A stretch of 64,000 bases of DNA from Actinomadura sp. WMMA1423 (GTDB lineage Bacteria; Actinomycetota; Actinomycetes; Streptosporangiales; Streptosporangiaceae), in contig NZ_CP041244.1 of NCBI RefSeq assembly GCF_006547145.1, forward strand, positions 7,688,001-7,752,000, written 5' to 3'. This document shows, piece after piece, positions 42,411-50,328 of the stretch. The notes beneath the pieces were generated by a model, which had not been told where the DNA came from, did no database searches, and worked only from the letters and a program-made list of their open reading frames with translations. The position numbers and the translations under genes were made by a program. Position 1 is the first letter of the stretch. The number at the start of each line of letters is the position of its first letter.

Positions 42411-43808
42411 TCAGAAGCCGCGGGTGCGGCGGGCCGCCGGGCGCGCCCAGCGGCCCGAGGCGCTCAGGCCGACGTGCTGGAACGCCCGGACGAGTTCGCC
42501 GCCGAGGTTCACCCCGGCGCCGAGCGCGAGCGCCACCGACACCGCTCCGATCAGGCTCAGCACGCCCGCCTGCGGCGAACCGGTGTTGAGCTCGACCATG
42601 CCCCGGTACAGGGCCGTCCCCGGCAGCAGCGGGCCGATGGCCGGGACCACGAACGGCATGACGGGCGCACGGTGCCTGCGGGCGAGCCAGCTCGCCATGG
42701 TCCCGACGAGGGTGGCGGCGACGGCCGCCGCCAGGACGGGTGGAACGTGCCATCCGCGGGCCAGGACGTACAGCACCCAGATCATCGCGCCGCCCAGGGC
42801 GACGGTGGTCAGCACGTCGCGGGGGGCGGCGAGGGACACCGCGAACGTCAGGGAGATGGCGGCGGCGGCCATGACGGCGACGGGCTCCAGGGTCGCCGCG
42901 GGGGTGGGCAGGTGGCTGACGTCGATCGGCACGCCCACCTTCACCCCGATGTAGACCACGGCGCCCAGCCCGGCGACGATCGCCGCGATCATGAAGAAGA
43001 CCTCCAGCATCCGCGCTCCGGCACTGACCAGGTCGCCGGTGATGCCGTCCTCGATGCTCGCCACCAGCGGGCGTCCCGGGAGCAGCGCCAGGATCGAGCC
43101 GGTGACGACCGCGGCGGCCTGGCCCGGGTTGCCCAGCGCGACCACGACCACGGCCGCCGCCGCGCCGATCGCGGCGGCCACCGACAGCTGGAAGAACTCC
43201 GCGACTCCGCGGCGGGCCAGCGCGGCGGCCGTGCGGTCGCCCAGCATCGTCGCGACGAACGCCGTGGTCGCCACCAGCGGCCCGCCACCGGACAGCACGC
43301 TGCCCGACGCGGCGATGAGCCCGAACGACACCACCAGCAGCCAGGCAGGATACGGGGGCCGGCCCCTCTTGATCTCCGCGAGCCGCCTGTGGGCCTCCTC
43401 CAGTTCGAGCATGCCGATGGACGCGTCCTGGACGAGCTTGTGCAGCGCGGTGAGCCGCCAGTAGGCCGGGGTCCGGCGCCGGATGGCGCGCGTCCCGGTC
43501 ATCGGCGCCGCGCCCCCTCCGGGGTGCGCCGAGACGAGGATGCTCGTCAGCGTGACCTGCACCTCGCAGCGGGGGAGTTCGTAGGCCACGGCCAGGCCGA
43601 GCATCGCCTCGTTCACGCGCTCCGTGGTCTCGCCGCTGGCCAGGAGGAGTTCGCCCACCCGCAGTACGAGGTCTATGACGCGCGCGTCGACGATCTCGCT
43701 CGGCTCGTCCTCCGGCGGTTCGGGGGGCACCGTGTCCATCAGGACCTGCCATGTCCGCCGCAAGCGATCAGACGCGCCCATTAACCCCCGATGTCCCTTC
43801 CCGCCCAT
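42411..43808 (-). CDS. Threonine/serine exporter family protein (ThrE)
   Basis: 465-residue inner-membrane exporter of amino acids. Like Corynebacterium ThrE it fuses the YjjP-like (ThrE_1) N-terminal half with the YjjB-like (ThrE_2) C-terminal half. The cytosolic N-terminus holds VDLVLRVGELLLASGETTERVN and LTSILVSAHPGG, then about ten membrane helices from residue 150 onward (PAWLLVVSFGLIAASG; PLVASIEDGITGDLVSAGAR; MPFVVPAIGPLLPGTALYRG). ATG 43808 has a possible leaderless -10 six bases upstream; ATG 43781 is an alternative. It diverges from the RecQ gene. Confidence 0.92.
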   Translation of the reverse strand: MGGKGHRGLMGASDRLRRTWQVLMDTVPPEPPEDEPSEIVDARVIDLVLRVGELLLASGETTERVNEAMLGLAVAYELPRCEVQVTLTSILVSAHPGGGAAPMTGTRAIRRRTPAYWRLTALHKLVQDASIGMLELEEAHRRLAEIKRGRPPYPAWLLVVSFGLIAASGSVLSGGGPLVATTAFVATMLGDRTAAALARRGVAEFFQLSVAAAIGAAAAVVVVALGNPGQAAAVVTGSILALLPGRPLVASIEDGITGDLVSAGARMLEVFFMIAAIVAGLGAVVYIGVKVGVPIDVSHLPTPAATLEPVAVMAAAAISLTFAVSLAAPRDVLTTVALGGAMIWVLYVLARGWHVPPVLAAAVAATLVGTMASWLARRHRAPVMPFVVPAIGPLLPGTALYRGMVELNTGSPQAGVLSLIGAVSVALALGAGVNLGGELVRAFQHVGLSASGRWARPAARRTRGF

Positions 43809-43932
43809 GAACTGATCTTGACTGGCAGGCTACCCACCTGCGCGGCGTCCCCAATCGTGGGCTGCGTCCCACCTTTGTCCACAGGCCGCGATTGTGGTGC
43901 GGGCCCGTCCGCGGCACTGGTACCAAGGACGC

Positions 43933-46026
43933 ATGAGCTCTTCGGACGGCCTGCGGGACGAGGCCGAGCGGTGCCTGCGCGCCCTCGCCGGTGACCACGC
44001 GCGCCTGCGCGACGACCAGTGGACGGCGATCAGCGCGCTGGTCGTCGAGCGGCGGCGCGCCCTCGTCGTCCAGCGGACGGGCTGGGGCAAGTCCGCCGTC
44101 TACTTCGTGGCGACCCGCCTGCTGCGCGAGCGCGGCGCCGGCCCGACCGTGATCGTCTCGCCGCTGCTGGCGCTGATGCGCAACCAGATCGAGGCCGCCG
44201 AGCGGGCGGGCATCCGCGCCCGCACGATCAACTCCTCCAACACCGGCGACTGGGACCAGGTCTTCGCCGAGGTCGAGGAGGGCGAGGTCGACGTCCTGCT
44301 GGTGAGCCCCGAGCGGCTCAACAACCCCGACTTCCGCGATCTCGTGCTGCCCAAGCTCGCCGCGGGGGCGGGGCTGGTCGTGGTCGACGAGGCGCACTGC
44401 ATCTCCGACTGGGGCCACGACTTCCGCCCCGACTACCGGCGGCTGCGCACCCTGCTGGCCGAGCTGCCGCCCGGCATCCCGGTGCTCGCCACCACCGCGA
44501 CCGCCAACGCCCGCGTCACGGGCGACGTCGCCGAGCAGCTCGCCGGTGACGACGCCCTGGTCCTGCGCGGCCCCCTCGAACGCGACTCGCTGCACCTCGC
44601 CGTGGTGAACGTCCCCTCCGCCGAGCAGCGCATCGCCTGGCTGGGCGAGCACCTCGGCGACCTCCCGGGCTCCGGCATCATCTACACCCTCACCGTCGCG
44701 GCGGCCCACGAGATCACCGGCTGGCTCCGCGACCGCGGGTACGAGGTGGCCGCCTACTCCGGCCAGACCGAGCAGGCCGAGCGCCTCCAGGCCGAGCGCG
44801 ACCTCCACGACAACAAGCTCAAGGCCCTCGTCGCCACCAGCGCCCTCGGCATGGGCTTCGACAAGCCCGACCTCGGCTTCATCGTCCACGTGGGCGCCCC
44901 GCAGTCGCCGGTGGCCTACTACCAGCAGATCGGGCGGGCCGGCCGCGGCGTCGACCGCGCCGAGGTGATCCTGCTGCCCGGCCGCGAGGACCGCGACATC
45001 TGGGCCTACTTCGCGAGCCTGGCGTTCCCTCCGGAGCACGTCGTCCGCAGCACGCTCGACGTCCTCGACATGGCCGACCGCCCGCTCTCCACCACGGCCC
45101 TGGAGCCGATGGTCGACCTCAACAGGGCCCGCCTGGAGATGATGCTCAAGGTCCTCGACGTGGACGGCGCGGCCCGCCGCGTCAAGGGCGGCTGGACGTC
45201 CACGGGCGAACCCTGGTCCTACGACCGCGAGCGCTACGAGCGCGTCACCGCCGAGCGCCGCCGCGAGCAGCAGGCGATGCTCGACTACATCGCGACCCAG
45301 GGCTGCCGCGAGGAGTTCCTGCGCCGCCAGCTCGACGACCCCGCCGCCGCCCCCTGCGGCAGGTGCGACAACTGCACCGGCCGCCACTGGCCCACCGACG
45401 TCACGCAGGAGAGCACGACCCAGGCGCGCGACCGCCTGCACCGCCCCGGCGTCGACATCGCCCCCCGCCGCATGTGGCCCACGGGCGTGAAGGGCGACCT
45501 CGGCGTCTCCGGCCGCATCAAGTCCGAGCTCCAGGCCGAGACGGGCCGGGCCCTCGGCCGCCTCACCGACATCGGCTGGGGCAACCGCCTGCGCGAGCTG
45601 TTCGCCGCGGGCGACACCGACGTCCCCGCCGACCTGGTCGACGCCGTCGTGAAGGTCCTCGCCGCCTGGGACTGGCCGACCCGCCCCACCGGCGTCGTCA
45701 CGATCGGCTCCCGCTCCCGCCCCCGCCTGGTCACGACGTTCGGGCGGCGCATCGCCGAGATCGGGCGCCTGCCCTACCTGGGCGAGCTGACCCCCGTCGG
45801 CGACCCCGTCCCGCGCCGCCACAACAGCGCCCAGCGCCTCGCCTCCGTCTGGAACGCCCTGGCCGTCCCGCAAGGCCTGGCCGAAGCCCTCTCCGACAAC
45901 CCCGGCCACATCCTCCTGGTCGACGACCGCATCGAGACCGGCTGGACGATGACCGTCGCCACCCGCCTCCTGAAGGAGGCCGGTGCCCACTCGACCCTCC
46001 CCCTGGCCCTGGCCACCCCCACCTAA
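43933..46026 (+). CDS. recQ: RecQ-family DNA helicase fused to a phosphoribosyltransferase-like domain
   Basis: 697-residue ATP-dependent 3'-5' helicase. Motif I is QRTGWGKSAVYF, motif II VVDEAHCISDWGHDFRPDY, motif III TTATAN, motif V TSALGMGFDKPD and motif VI QQIGRAGRG; the RecQ zinc cluster is CREEF...CGRCDNC. After residue 510 come a winged-helix-like segment and a C-terminal domain with ILLVDDRIETGWTMTVATRLL, the PRPP-binding loop of type I phosphoribosyltransferases. This fusion recurs in actinobacteria and its role is unknown. ATG 43933 has AAGG upstream. An IS110-type element abuts the stop codon, so the last residues may be truncated. Confidence 0.93.
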   Translation: MSSSDGLRDEAERCLRALAGDHARLRDDQWTAISALVVERRRALVVQRTGWGKSAVYFVATRLLRERGAGPTVIVSPLLALMRNQIEAAERAGIRARTINSSNTGDWDQVFAEVEEGEVDVLLVSPERLNNPDFRDLVLPKLAAGAGLVVVDEAHCISDWGHDFRPDYRRLRTLLAELPPGIPVLATTATANARVTGDVAEQLAGDDALVLRGPLERDSLHLAVVNVPSAEQRIAWLGEHLGDLPGSGIIYTLTVAAAHEITGWLRDRGYEVAAYSGQTEQAERLQAERDLHDNKLKALVATSALGMGFDKPDLGFIVHVGAPQSPVAYYQQIGRAGRGVDRAEVILLPGREDRDIWAYFASLAFPPEHVVRSTLDVLDMADRPLSTTALEPMVDLNRARLEMMLKVLDVDGAARRVKGGWTSTGEPWSYDRERYERVTAERRREQQAMLDYIATQGCREEFLRRQLDDPAAAPCGRCDNCTGRHWPTDVTQESTTQARDRLHRPGVDIAPRRMWPTGVKGDLGVSGRIKSELQAETGRALGRLTDIGWGNRLRELFAAGDTDVPADLVDAVVKVLAAWDWPTRPTGVVTIGSRSRPRLVTTFGRRIAEIGRLPYLGELTPVGDPVPRRHNSAQRLASVWNALAVPQGLAEALSDNPGHILLVDDRIETGWTMTVATRLLKEAGAHSTLPLALATPT

Positions 46027-46266
46027 TGGGAAGTGCCGGGGTTGCCGTTCAGGCAGACTCGGTGCCTGGTAGCCGCTGGTGAGTGAGCACTTCCGCCACC
46101 TGGACTTCGAGTCCTGGGGTCAGAGCGTGCCCTCACCGGTGGTCAGGGGCTGTTGATCGCTGATGGGATGTCGTGCCCCCCGAACGTTGGGGTGAGCACT
46201 GGTCCATTAGGTCGCCGACGCGCTCCTGCGGGCTGCTGTGTCCCGTTGTCGATGTTGGAGGTCTGG
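46027..46266 (+). ncRNA. Candidate bridge RNA region upstream of the IS110 transposase
   Basis: IS110 elements are known to encode a bridge RNA in a non-coding end, usually upstream of the transposase. This 240-base leader is non-coding and rich in stems: AAGTGC (46031) with GCACTT (46087), CAGGCA / TGCCTG (46050-46068), GGACT / AGTCC (46102-46114) and CACCGGTG inside CCCT...AGGG. CCATTAGGT at 46204-46212 is complementary to ACCTAATGG at 46021-46029, which straddles the recQ end and element start. GTGAGCACT occurs at 46083 and 46192. These are suggestive, not proof. Confidence 0.4.
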
Positions 46267-47487
46267 GTGCTGTTGGTCGGGGATGACTGGGCTGAGGACC
46301 ACCACGACATCGAGGCCCAGGACGAGACGGGCCGGGTGTTGAAGCGGGCTCGGCTGGCCGAGGGGATGGCCGGGATCGCCCGGTTCCACGACCTCCTCGG
46401 TCGGTTCGTCGCTGACGACGCTGAGGCGTCGGAGGTGCTGGTGTGTATCGAGGTCGATCGGGGGCCGTGGGTGCGGGCGCTGGTCGCGGCCGGGTACCGG
46501 GTGTTCGGCGTCGACCCCAAGCAGGCGGCCCGGCACCGGGAGATCCTCGGCAGCTCGGGGGCCAAGAGCGACAAGGGTGGCGCCCACGCCCTGGCCGACA
46601 TGATCCGCACCCGCCGCCACCAGTTGCGCGAGGTCGCCGGGGACTCCGGGATCGCCGAGGCGGTCAAGGTCGTCACCAGGGCGCATCAGACACTGATCTG
46701 GGAACGGACCCGCCACATGCTCCGCCTTCGGGTGGCGTTGCGGGAGTACTTCCCCGCCGCCCTGGCCGCCTACAAGTCCCTGGACCTCACCAGCGACGCG
46801 GTGCTGAGGCTGCTGGTCAAGGCGCCCACGCCCGAGGCCGCGGCGAAGCTGACGATCTCTCAGATCACGGCCTGTCTGAAGGGCCGCCGCGGCATCCCGG
46901 ACAAAGCCGCAGCGATCCAGGACGTCCTGCGCGCTGAGCACCTCGGGCAAGCGCCGTTGGTCACGACCGCCTACGCGGCCACGGTGAAGTCACTGGTCGC
47001 GATCATCACCGTCCTCAACAGCGAGATCAAGACCCTCCAAGGCGAGGTCGAGGCCCATTTTGGCCGACACCCGGACGCTGAGATCATCCTCTCCCAGCCG
47101 GGACTGGGTGTGATCCTCGGCGCCCGGGTGCTCGCCGAGTTCGGAGACGCCCCCGGCCGCTACGCCTCGGCGAAGGCACGCAAGAACTACGCCGGCACCT
47201 CCCCGATCACCCGCCAGTCCGGCAAGACCAAGACCGTCCAGGCCCGGTTCGTCCACAACGACCGGCTCATCGACGCCCTCCACAATCAAGCCTCGTGCGC
47301 GATCCTCCACGACCCGCACGTCCGCGCCTACTACGACCAGCTCAAAGCCCGCGACATCAGCCACAACGCCGCCCTCCGCCAGGTCGGCAACCGCCTCGTC
47401 GGCATCCTCCACGGCTGCCTCAAAACCGGCAGCATCTACGACCAAGCAACCGCCTGGTCACACCACGACCACGACCTCGCCGCTTGA
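46267..47487 (+). CDS. IS110 family transposase (recombinase)
   Basis: 406-residue DEDD transposase. The RuvC-like N-terminal half begins LLVGDDWAEDHHDIEAQDE (Asp6/Asp7), then CIEVDRGPWVRAL and KSDKGGAHALADMIRT with the further acidic residues; after a coiled coil the Tnp domain has IILSQPGLGVILGARVLAEFG and KNYAGTSPITRQSGKTK, where the RQSG serine is the catalytic serine of the family. GTG 46267 was chosen because GGAGG lies five bases upstream and relatives start here. Intact, so possibly active. It is the only element of its type in the window. Confidence 0.93.
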   Translation: MLLVGDDWAEDHHDIEAQDETGRVLKRARLAEGMAGIARFHDLLGRFVADDAEASEVLVCIEVDRGPWVRALVAAGYRVFGVDPKQAARHREILGSSGAKSDKGGAHALADMIRTRRHQLREVAGDSGIAEAVKVVTRAHQTLIWERTRHMLRLRVALREYFPAALAAYKSLDLTSDAVLRLLVKAPTPEAAAKLTISQITACLKGRRGIPDKAAAIQDVLRAEHLGQAPLVTTAYAATVKSLVAIITVLNSEIKTLQGEVEAHFGRHPDAEIILSQPGLGVILGARVLAEFGDAPGRYASAKARKNYAGTSPITRQSGKTKTVQARFVHNDRLIDALHNQASCAILHDPHVRAYYDQLKARDISHNAALRQVGNRLVGILHGCLKTGSIYDQATAWSHHDHDLAA

Positions 47488-47508
47488 CATCCAACCTCCA
47501 GGGATGTC
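47486..47508 (+). terminator. Hairpin at the end of the IS110 transposase gene
   Basis: GACATCC / GGATGTC, 7-bp arms and a nine-base loop. The left arm begins within the stop codon. It may be a terminator or lie in the IS right end. Confidence 0.4.
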
Positions 47509-47732
47509 TGACCCTTCCCGCCATCCGGGGTTCCGGGTGCCTTCCGTCCCCGTCGCGCGTGACGCCCGCCTGCGCCATGTCCCGGGGCGCGACCCCGCCA
47601 CGGGCAGGTCGCGAAGGAACGCATCAAAGTCGCCCGTGATGTGGAAAAGCCTTTGAGCTACTGACCGCGGATCATGATGATGAGGTTCGCCGAACGATTC
47701 ATTGCTCCACGGAAACCACTCGGGCGGGCTGT

Positions 47733-48110
47733 ATGGGCACCCCTGACGACGAACCACGCTGGCCTGTGGAGAAGCTGAACGCTTTGCGCCTCGGCCAGCG
47801 GCTGGCGGTCGAGGTCCCCGCCGGCGGCCCTGGCCGACGAGCCTTCGTCACCATTCACCCGGTGACCACGCCGGCCGACGACCTCGCGCGCCGAGAAGGC
47901 TGGAAACGTACCGACCGCGCGCGCGAATACCTTCTGACGCACCGGGACTACGACGCCGAGGTCCTCGACGGCTTCGACTACGACCTCGGGGCCGTTGTCG
48001 TCCAACGGGCGGCAGCCACGGGCGAAGAAGAACTGACCGCCATCCTCCAGGCGTGGAATCTGCGCCCCGACCGGTTCCTCTACCCCTGGCAGACCGACGA
48101 CCCCACCTGA
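47733..48110 (+). CDS. Hypothetical protein, 125 residues
   Basis: Not recognised. A small soluble protein with an acidic C-terminal half and no signal peptide: MGTPDDEPRWPVEKLN, FVTIHPVTTPADDLARR, YLLTHRDYDAEVLDGFDYDL. The repeated Asp/Tyr-rich segment (YDAEVLDGFDYDLG) has no obvious motif. ATG 47733 has GGGCGGG upstream, and codon third positions are mainly G/C. It stands between the IS110 element and a repeat-rich region, in a part of the window that looks like recently acquired or rearranged DNA. Confidence 0.65.
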   Translation: MGTPDDEPRWPVEKLNALRLGQRLAVEVPAGGPGRRAFVTIHPVTTPADDLARREGWKRTDRAREYLLTHRDYDAEVLDGFDYDLGAVVVQRAAATGEEELTAILQAWNLRPDRFLYPWQTDDPT

Positions 48111-48422
48111 CCTCGGCCGATCCGAAGCGACCTCTCCTCCATCACCGCTGGTGCAGGACGACTCGGACATGCCGCCACAGCTGCGTGGGACGTCCGCCGG
48201 ACGTCCACGGCGCGCCAGAGGACGTCTCAGCACGTCCCGGGGACGTCTGCAGCACTTCCTGGGGACGTCTCAGCACGTCCCTCCGGTAGGACCGCGAACG
48301 ACCGACCCGGTTCGCTGCCGAGCGGACTCAGGTGTCTCCCGGCCCCTTCCGGCCACGGAGGCCGTTCTTGTGAAGGCGGATCGAGCGGGCGGGCAATAAC
48401 GGGCGTCAGGGGAGTGACACTG
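48111..48422. other. Intergenic region with GACGTC repeats
   Basis: 312 bases without a gene. Its main content is the set of GGACGTC motifs at 48188-48284 (listed). The rest is unstructured, with a purine-rich run before the small ORF at 48423. Confidence 0.5.
48188..48284. repeat. GGACGTC repeats, three in 21-22 bp tandem
   Basis: GGACGTC occurs at 48188, 48199, 48220, 48241 and 48263. The last three begin tandem units of 21-22 bases; two units contain the identical 19-mer GGACGTCTCAGCACGTCCC (48220 and 48263) and the middle one is a variant. The period is two helical turns, as in regulator-binding iterons. A sixth GACGTC core lies in the small ORF at 48454. Confidence 0.8.
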
Positions 48423-48554
48423 GTGTGGACCATGGCCGTGACCCGCACCGAGGACGTCACGGCAGTGCAGGTCGGCTTGTACCAGGTGCGCGGCCCGGTG
48501 AACCCCTGCAATCCGGTCCCGTACGACGAACTGTGGCACCGCCCCGGTGCCTGA
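48423..48554 (+). CDS. Small unrecorded ORF, 43 residues
   Basis: GTG 48423 is preceded by GGGGAG with an 8-base gap, an ideal ribosome site; ATG 48432 is an alternative. About nine in ten codon third positions are G or C, strong coding evidence for a peptide too short for a 60-codon threshold. The peptide is soluble, with one cysteine: VWTMAVTRTEDVTAVQV then GLYQVRGPVNPCNPVPYDE and LWHRPGA. No modifying enzymes are near. The GACGTC repeats lie 140-240 bases upstream and a tandem array starts at its stop codon. Its function is unknown. Confidence 0.5.
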   Translation: MWTMAVTRTEDVTAVQVGLYQVRGPVNPCNPVPYDELWHRPGA

Positions 48555-48704
48555 ACCCGCCCCGGCCGGCGACCTGAACCCGGCCCGGCCTGACGCCTGA
48601 ACCCGCCCGGCCTGACGCCTGAACCCGGCCCGGCCTGACGCCTGAACCCGGCCCGGCCCCGCCCGAGCCGGGTTCGGCCCGGCGCCTGAACCCGGGGGGC
48701 CCTG
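48551..48704. repeat. Tandem array of 22-23 bp units (CTGAACCCGG...)
   Basis: Units begin at 48551, 48574, 48597, 48619 and 48642, with a diverged copy at 48686. The consensus is CTGAACCCGGCCCGGCC followed by TGACGC. The first copy begins two bases before the small ORF's stop codon ends. Confidence 0.85.
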
Positions 48705-48830
48705 CCTGCGTCCGGTCCAGCCCTGCCTGCGTCCGGTCCAGCCCTGCCTGCGTCCGGTCTGTCCCTGCCTGCGCCTGGCCCCGCCTGCGTCCGCCCCCGG
48801 CTGCGTCCGGTTCGGCCTTGCTCGCCGGGG
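48700..48830. repeat. Tandem array of 21-bp units (CCCTGCCTGCGTCCGGTCCAG)
   Basis: Units start at 48700, 48721 and 48742, then degrade after 48763. The period is a multiple of three, which keeps a spurious minus-strand frame open. Confidence 0.8.
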
Positions 48831-48913
48831 GTGGCGTCTTCGGGGGCGCGGGCCCGTGGGCCGGGGAAGGTGGGCCGCCCGCGCGCCCCTGTAGGCGCGG
48901 GCGGAGTTTTCGG

Positions 48914-48949
48914 GCCGGCCCGTGCGCGCGGCCCCGCGCACGGGCCGGC
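48914..48949. terminator. Strong GC hairpin
   Basis: GCCGGCCCGTGCGCG / CGCGCACGGGCCGGC, perfect 15-bp arms and a six-base loop. No T-tract on either side. It may end transcription from the repeat region. Confidence 0.5.
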
Positions 48950-49172
48950 GTCCGGTCCCGGCGCCGCGGCGGAGAAGAGCCGCGGCGAACGGGAGTCCAG
49001 GGCGCCGGGCGGCGGCCCCGGCGGCCGGCACCGCCGGGGCACGCCCGGGAGCGCCGCCGTCCTGAAAGGGACGGGTGACGGCGGCGAGGAGTGGGCCTGC
49101 TCGAAGGAAAGTGTTCTAGAGGTTAGAAAACTCTGTCCAGTTGTTTAGGAGAACATCTTGAGATAAGTTCAG

Positions 49173-49195
49173 GCGGAAATGTCATCATTTCCCGC
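49173..49195. promoter_or_regulatory. Inverted repeat upstream of the LysR gene
   Basis: GCGGAAATG-TCAT-CATTTCCCGC, symmetric apart from one extra base, about 48 bases before the LysR start, in an AT-rich stretch. It may be an autoregulatory operator. Confidence 0.5.
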
Positions 49196-49242
49196 TTGGT
49201 TGGCCGCTCGGCCATTTCCGCGGCCCGCCGGATGAGGTGTTA

Positions 49243-50280
49243 ATGTCCCTGGCCATGTCCCCGTCCCTCGACTCGCTGCTGGAGTGTCCGCCGGGCCTGC
49301 TCGACATGACGTTCGACCAGCTCCGGACCCTGCTGGTGGTGCACGAGACAGGGTCGGCGCTGAGGGCGGCCCGGGTGCTCGGCCGCGAGCAGTCGAGCGT
49401 CCAGAAGCAGCTCGACACGCTGAACCGCAACAGCCAGGTGCTGTGCGGCGAGGTCCTGACCGTCCGGCAGGGGCGCGGGAAGGACTACCTGTTCACCCCC
49501 ACCGGGGAGACGACGGTCGAACTGGCGCGCACGACCTTCGAGAAATGGCTGGAGTCCATTCACTGGAGCCGGCGCCGCCTCGGCCGCATGCTGACGGTCG
49601 GGACGACCGAGTTCACCCTGCCGATCGTCTCCCGGGCGTGGGACCGGGTCTCGGAGGAGTTCCGGCAGCGCGAGGTCGAGTTCAAGGTCGCCCACGTCCG
49701 CACCAAGGACCTGTGGTCCCGGCTGGAGACCCGCCAGGTCGACCTGATCTGCGGCAGCATCGTCAGCACCCCGGAGGGCGACCTCCGCCTGAAGGAGTAC
49801 GAGGTCATCGAGTACGCCCGGGGGCAGGCGCTGCTGCTGACCAACCTGCCGGAGGGCGAGCTGCCCGACACGCCCGTGCAGACGAGCAGCCTCCGCCGGA
49901 TCCCGCTGGTGGTGCCGCCCGCCGGGCTCGTCGCCGACCTGCTCGCCACCTGGTACGGGACGAACTTCCGCGAGCGGCTGAGCGTCGTCGCCGACATCGA
50001 CGACCTGCACTACGGGCTGTCGCTGCTGAGGTCCGGGTTCGTGCGCGGCTGCATGATCGTCACGGGTTCGATCGGGCGGGGGATGGCGGCGCAGGAGGAC
50101 CCCGACGCCGTCCCGCTCCGCGCGATCAGGCTGCACGACGACCTGGAGCCCAAGGCCGAGCTCATGACGGGCGCCTTCGTCCGCCGCGCCGACCTCGAAC
50201 GCTACGACGCGGGGCATCCCCTCAACCGCCTCTGGGACGCGGTCAAGGAGGACGTCCGCACCTACACCCCGCTCGCCTGA
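49243..50280 (+). CDS. LysR family transcriptional regulator
   Basis: 345-residue regulator. The N-terminal winged HTH is MTFDQLRTLLVVHETGSALR, ARVLGREQSSVQKQLDTLN, with the wing LTVRQGRGKDYLFTPTGE. The rest is a two-lobe substrate-binding domain (VDLICGSIVSTPEGDL; LRRIPLVVPPAGLVAD; GFVRGCMIVTG). ATG 49243 has GAGG five bases upstream; in-frame ATG 49255 and GTG 49237 are alternatives. A palindrome lies 50 bases upstream. It is not divergent from a target gene, so its regulon is unknown. The neighbouring PfkB gene is convergent. Confidence 0.88.
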   Translation: MSLAMSPSLDSLLECPPGLLDMTFDQLRTLLVVHETGSALRAARVLGREQSSVQKQLDTLNRNSQVLCGEVLTVRQGRGKDYLFTPTGETTVELARTTFEKWLESIHWSRRRLGRMLTVGTTEFTLPIVSRAWDRVSEEFRQREVEFKVAHVRTKDLWSRLETRQVDLICGSIVSTPEGDLRLKEYEVIEYARGQALLLTNLPEGELPDTPVQTSSLRRIPLVVPPAGLVADLLATWYGTNFRERLSVVADIDDLHYGLSLLRSGFVRGCMIVTGSIGRGMAAQEDPDAVPLRAIRLHDDLEPKAELMTGAFVRRADLERYDAGHPLNRLWDAVKEDVRTYTPLA

Positions 50281-50328
50281 CGGGCGCGGGCCCGCCGGGC
50301 GAGCGCCGCCGGGCGGGCCGGGATGCGC

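Larger units (their letters stand above)
46027..47520 (+). mobile_element. IS110-family insertion sequence (limits approximate)
   Basis: The element contains a structured upstream leader (about 46027-46266), one transposase gene and a short tail. IS110 elements have no terminal inverted repeats, so the ends cannot be fixed by eye; the left end lies near the recQ stop and the right end probably soon after the hairpin at 47486-47508. Confidence 0.75.
48555..49242. other. Gene-poor repeat-rich region
   Basis: About 690 bases with no convincing gene. It contains two tandem arrays, a 15-bp-stem hairpin (48914-48949), a second hairpin (49052-49086, 10-bp arms) and an AT-rich stretch from about 49108 that leads to the LysR gene. 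Long open frames on the minus strand here are by-products of the repeats. Confidence 0.6.

Noticed and set aside
47458..47757. Minus-strand ORF of 99 residues after the IS110 element
   Set aside because: Crosses the transposase end and has no homology; taken as a shadow.
48227..49042. Long minus-strand ORFs (271 and 253 residues) across the tandem arrays
   Set aside because: Low-complexity Gly/Arg/Pro repeats that come from 21-bp units; no family resemblance, no ribosome site, and a better small gene lies on the plus strand.
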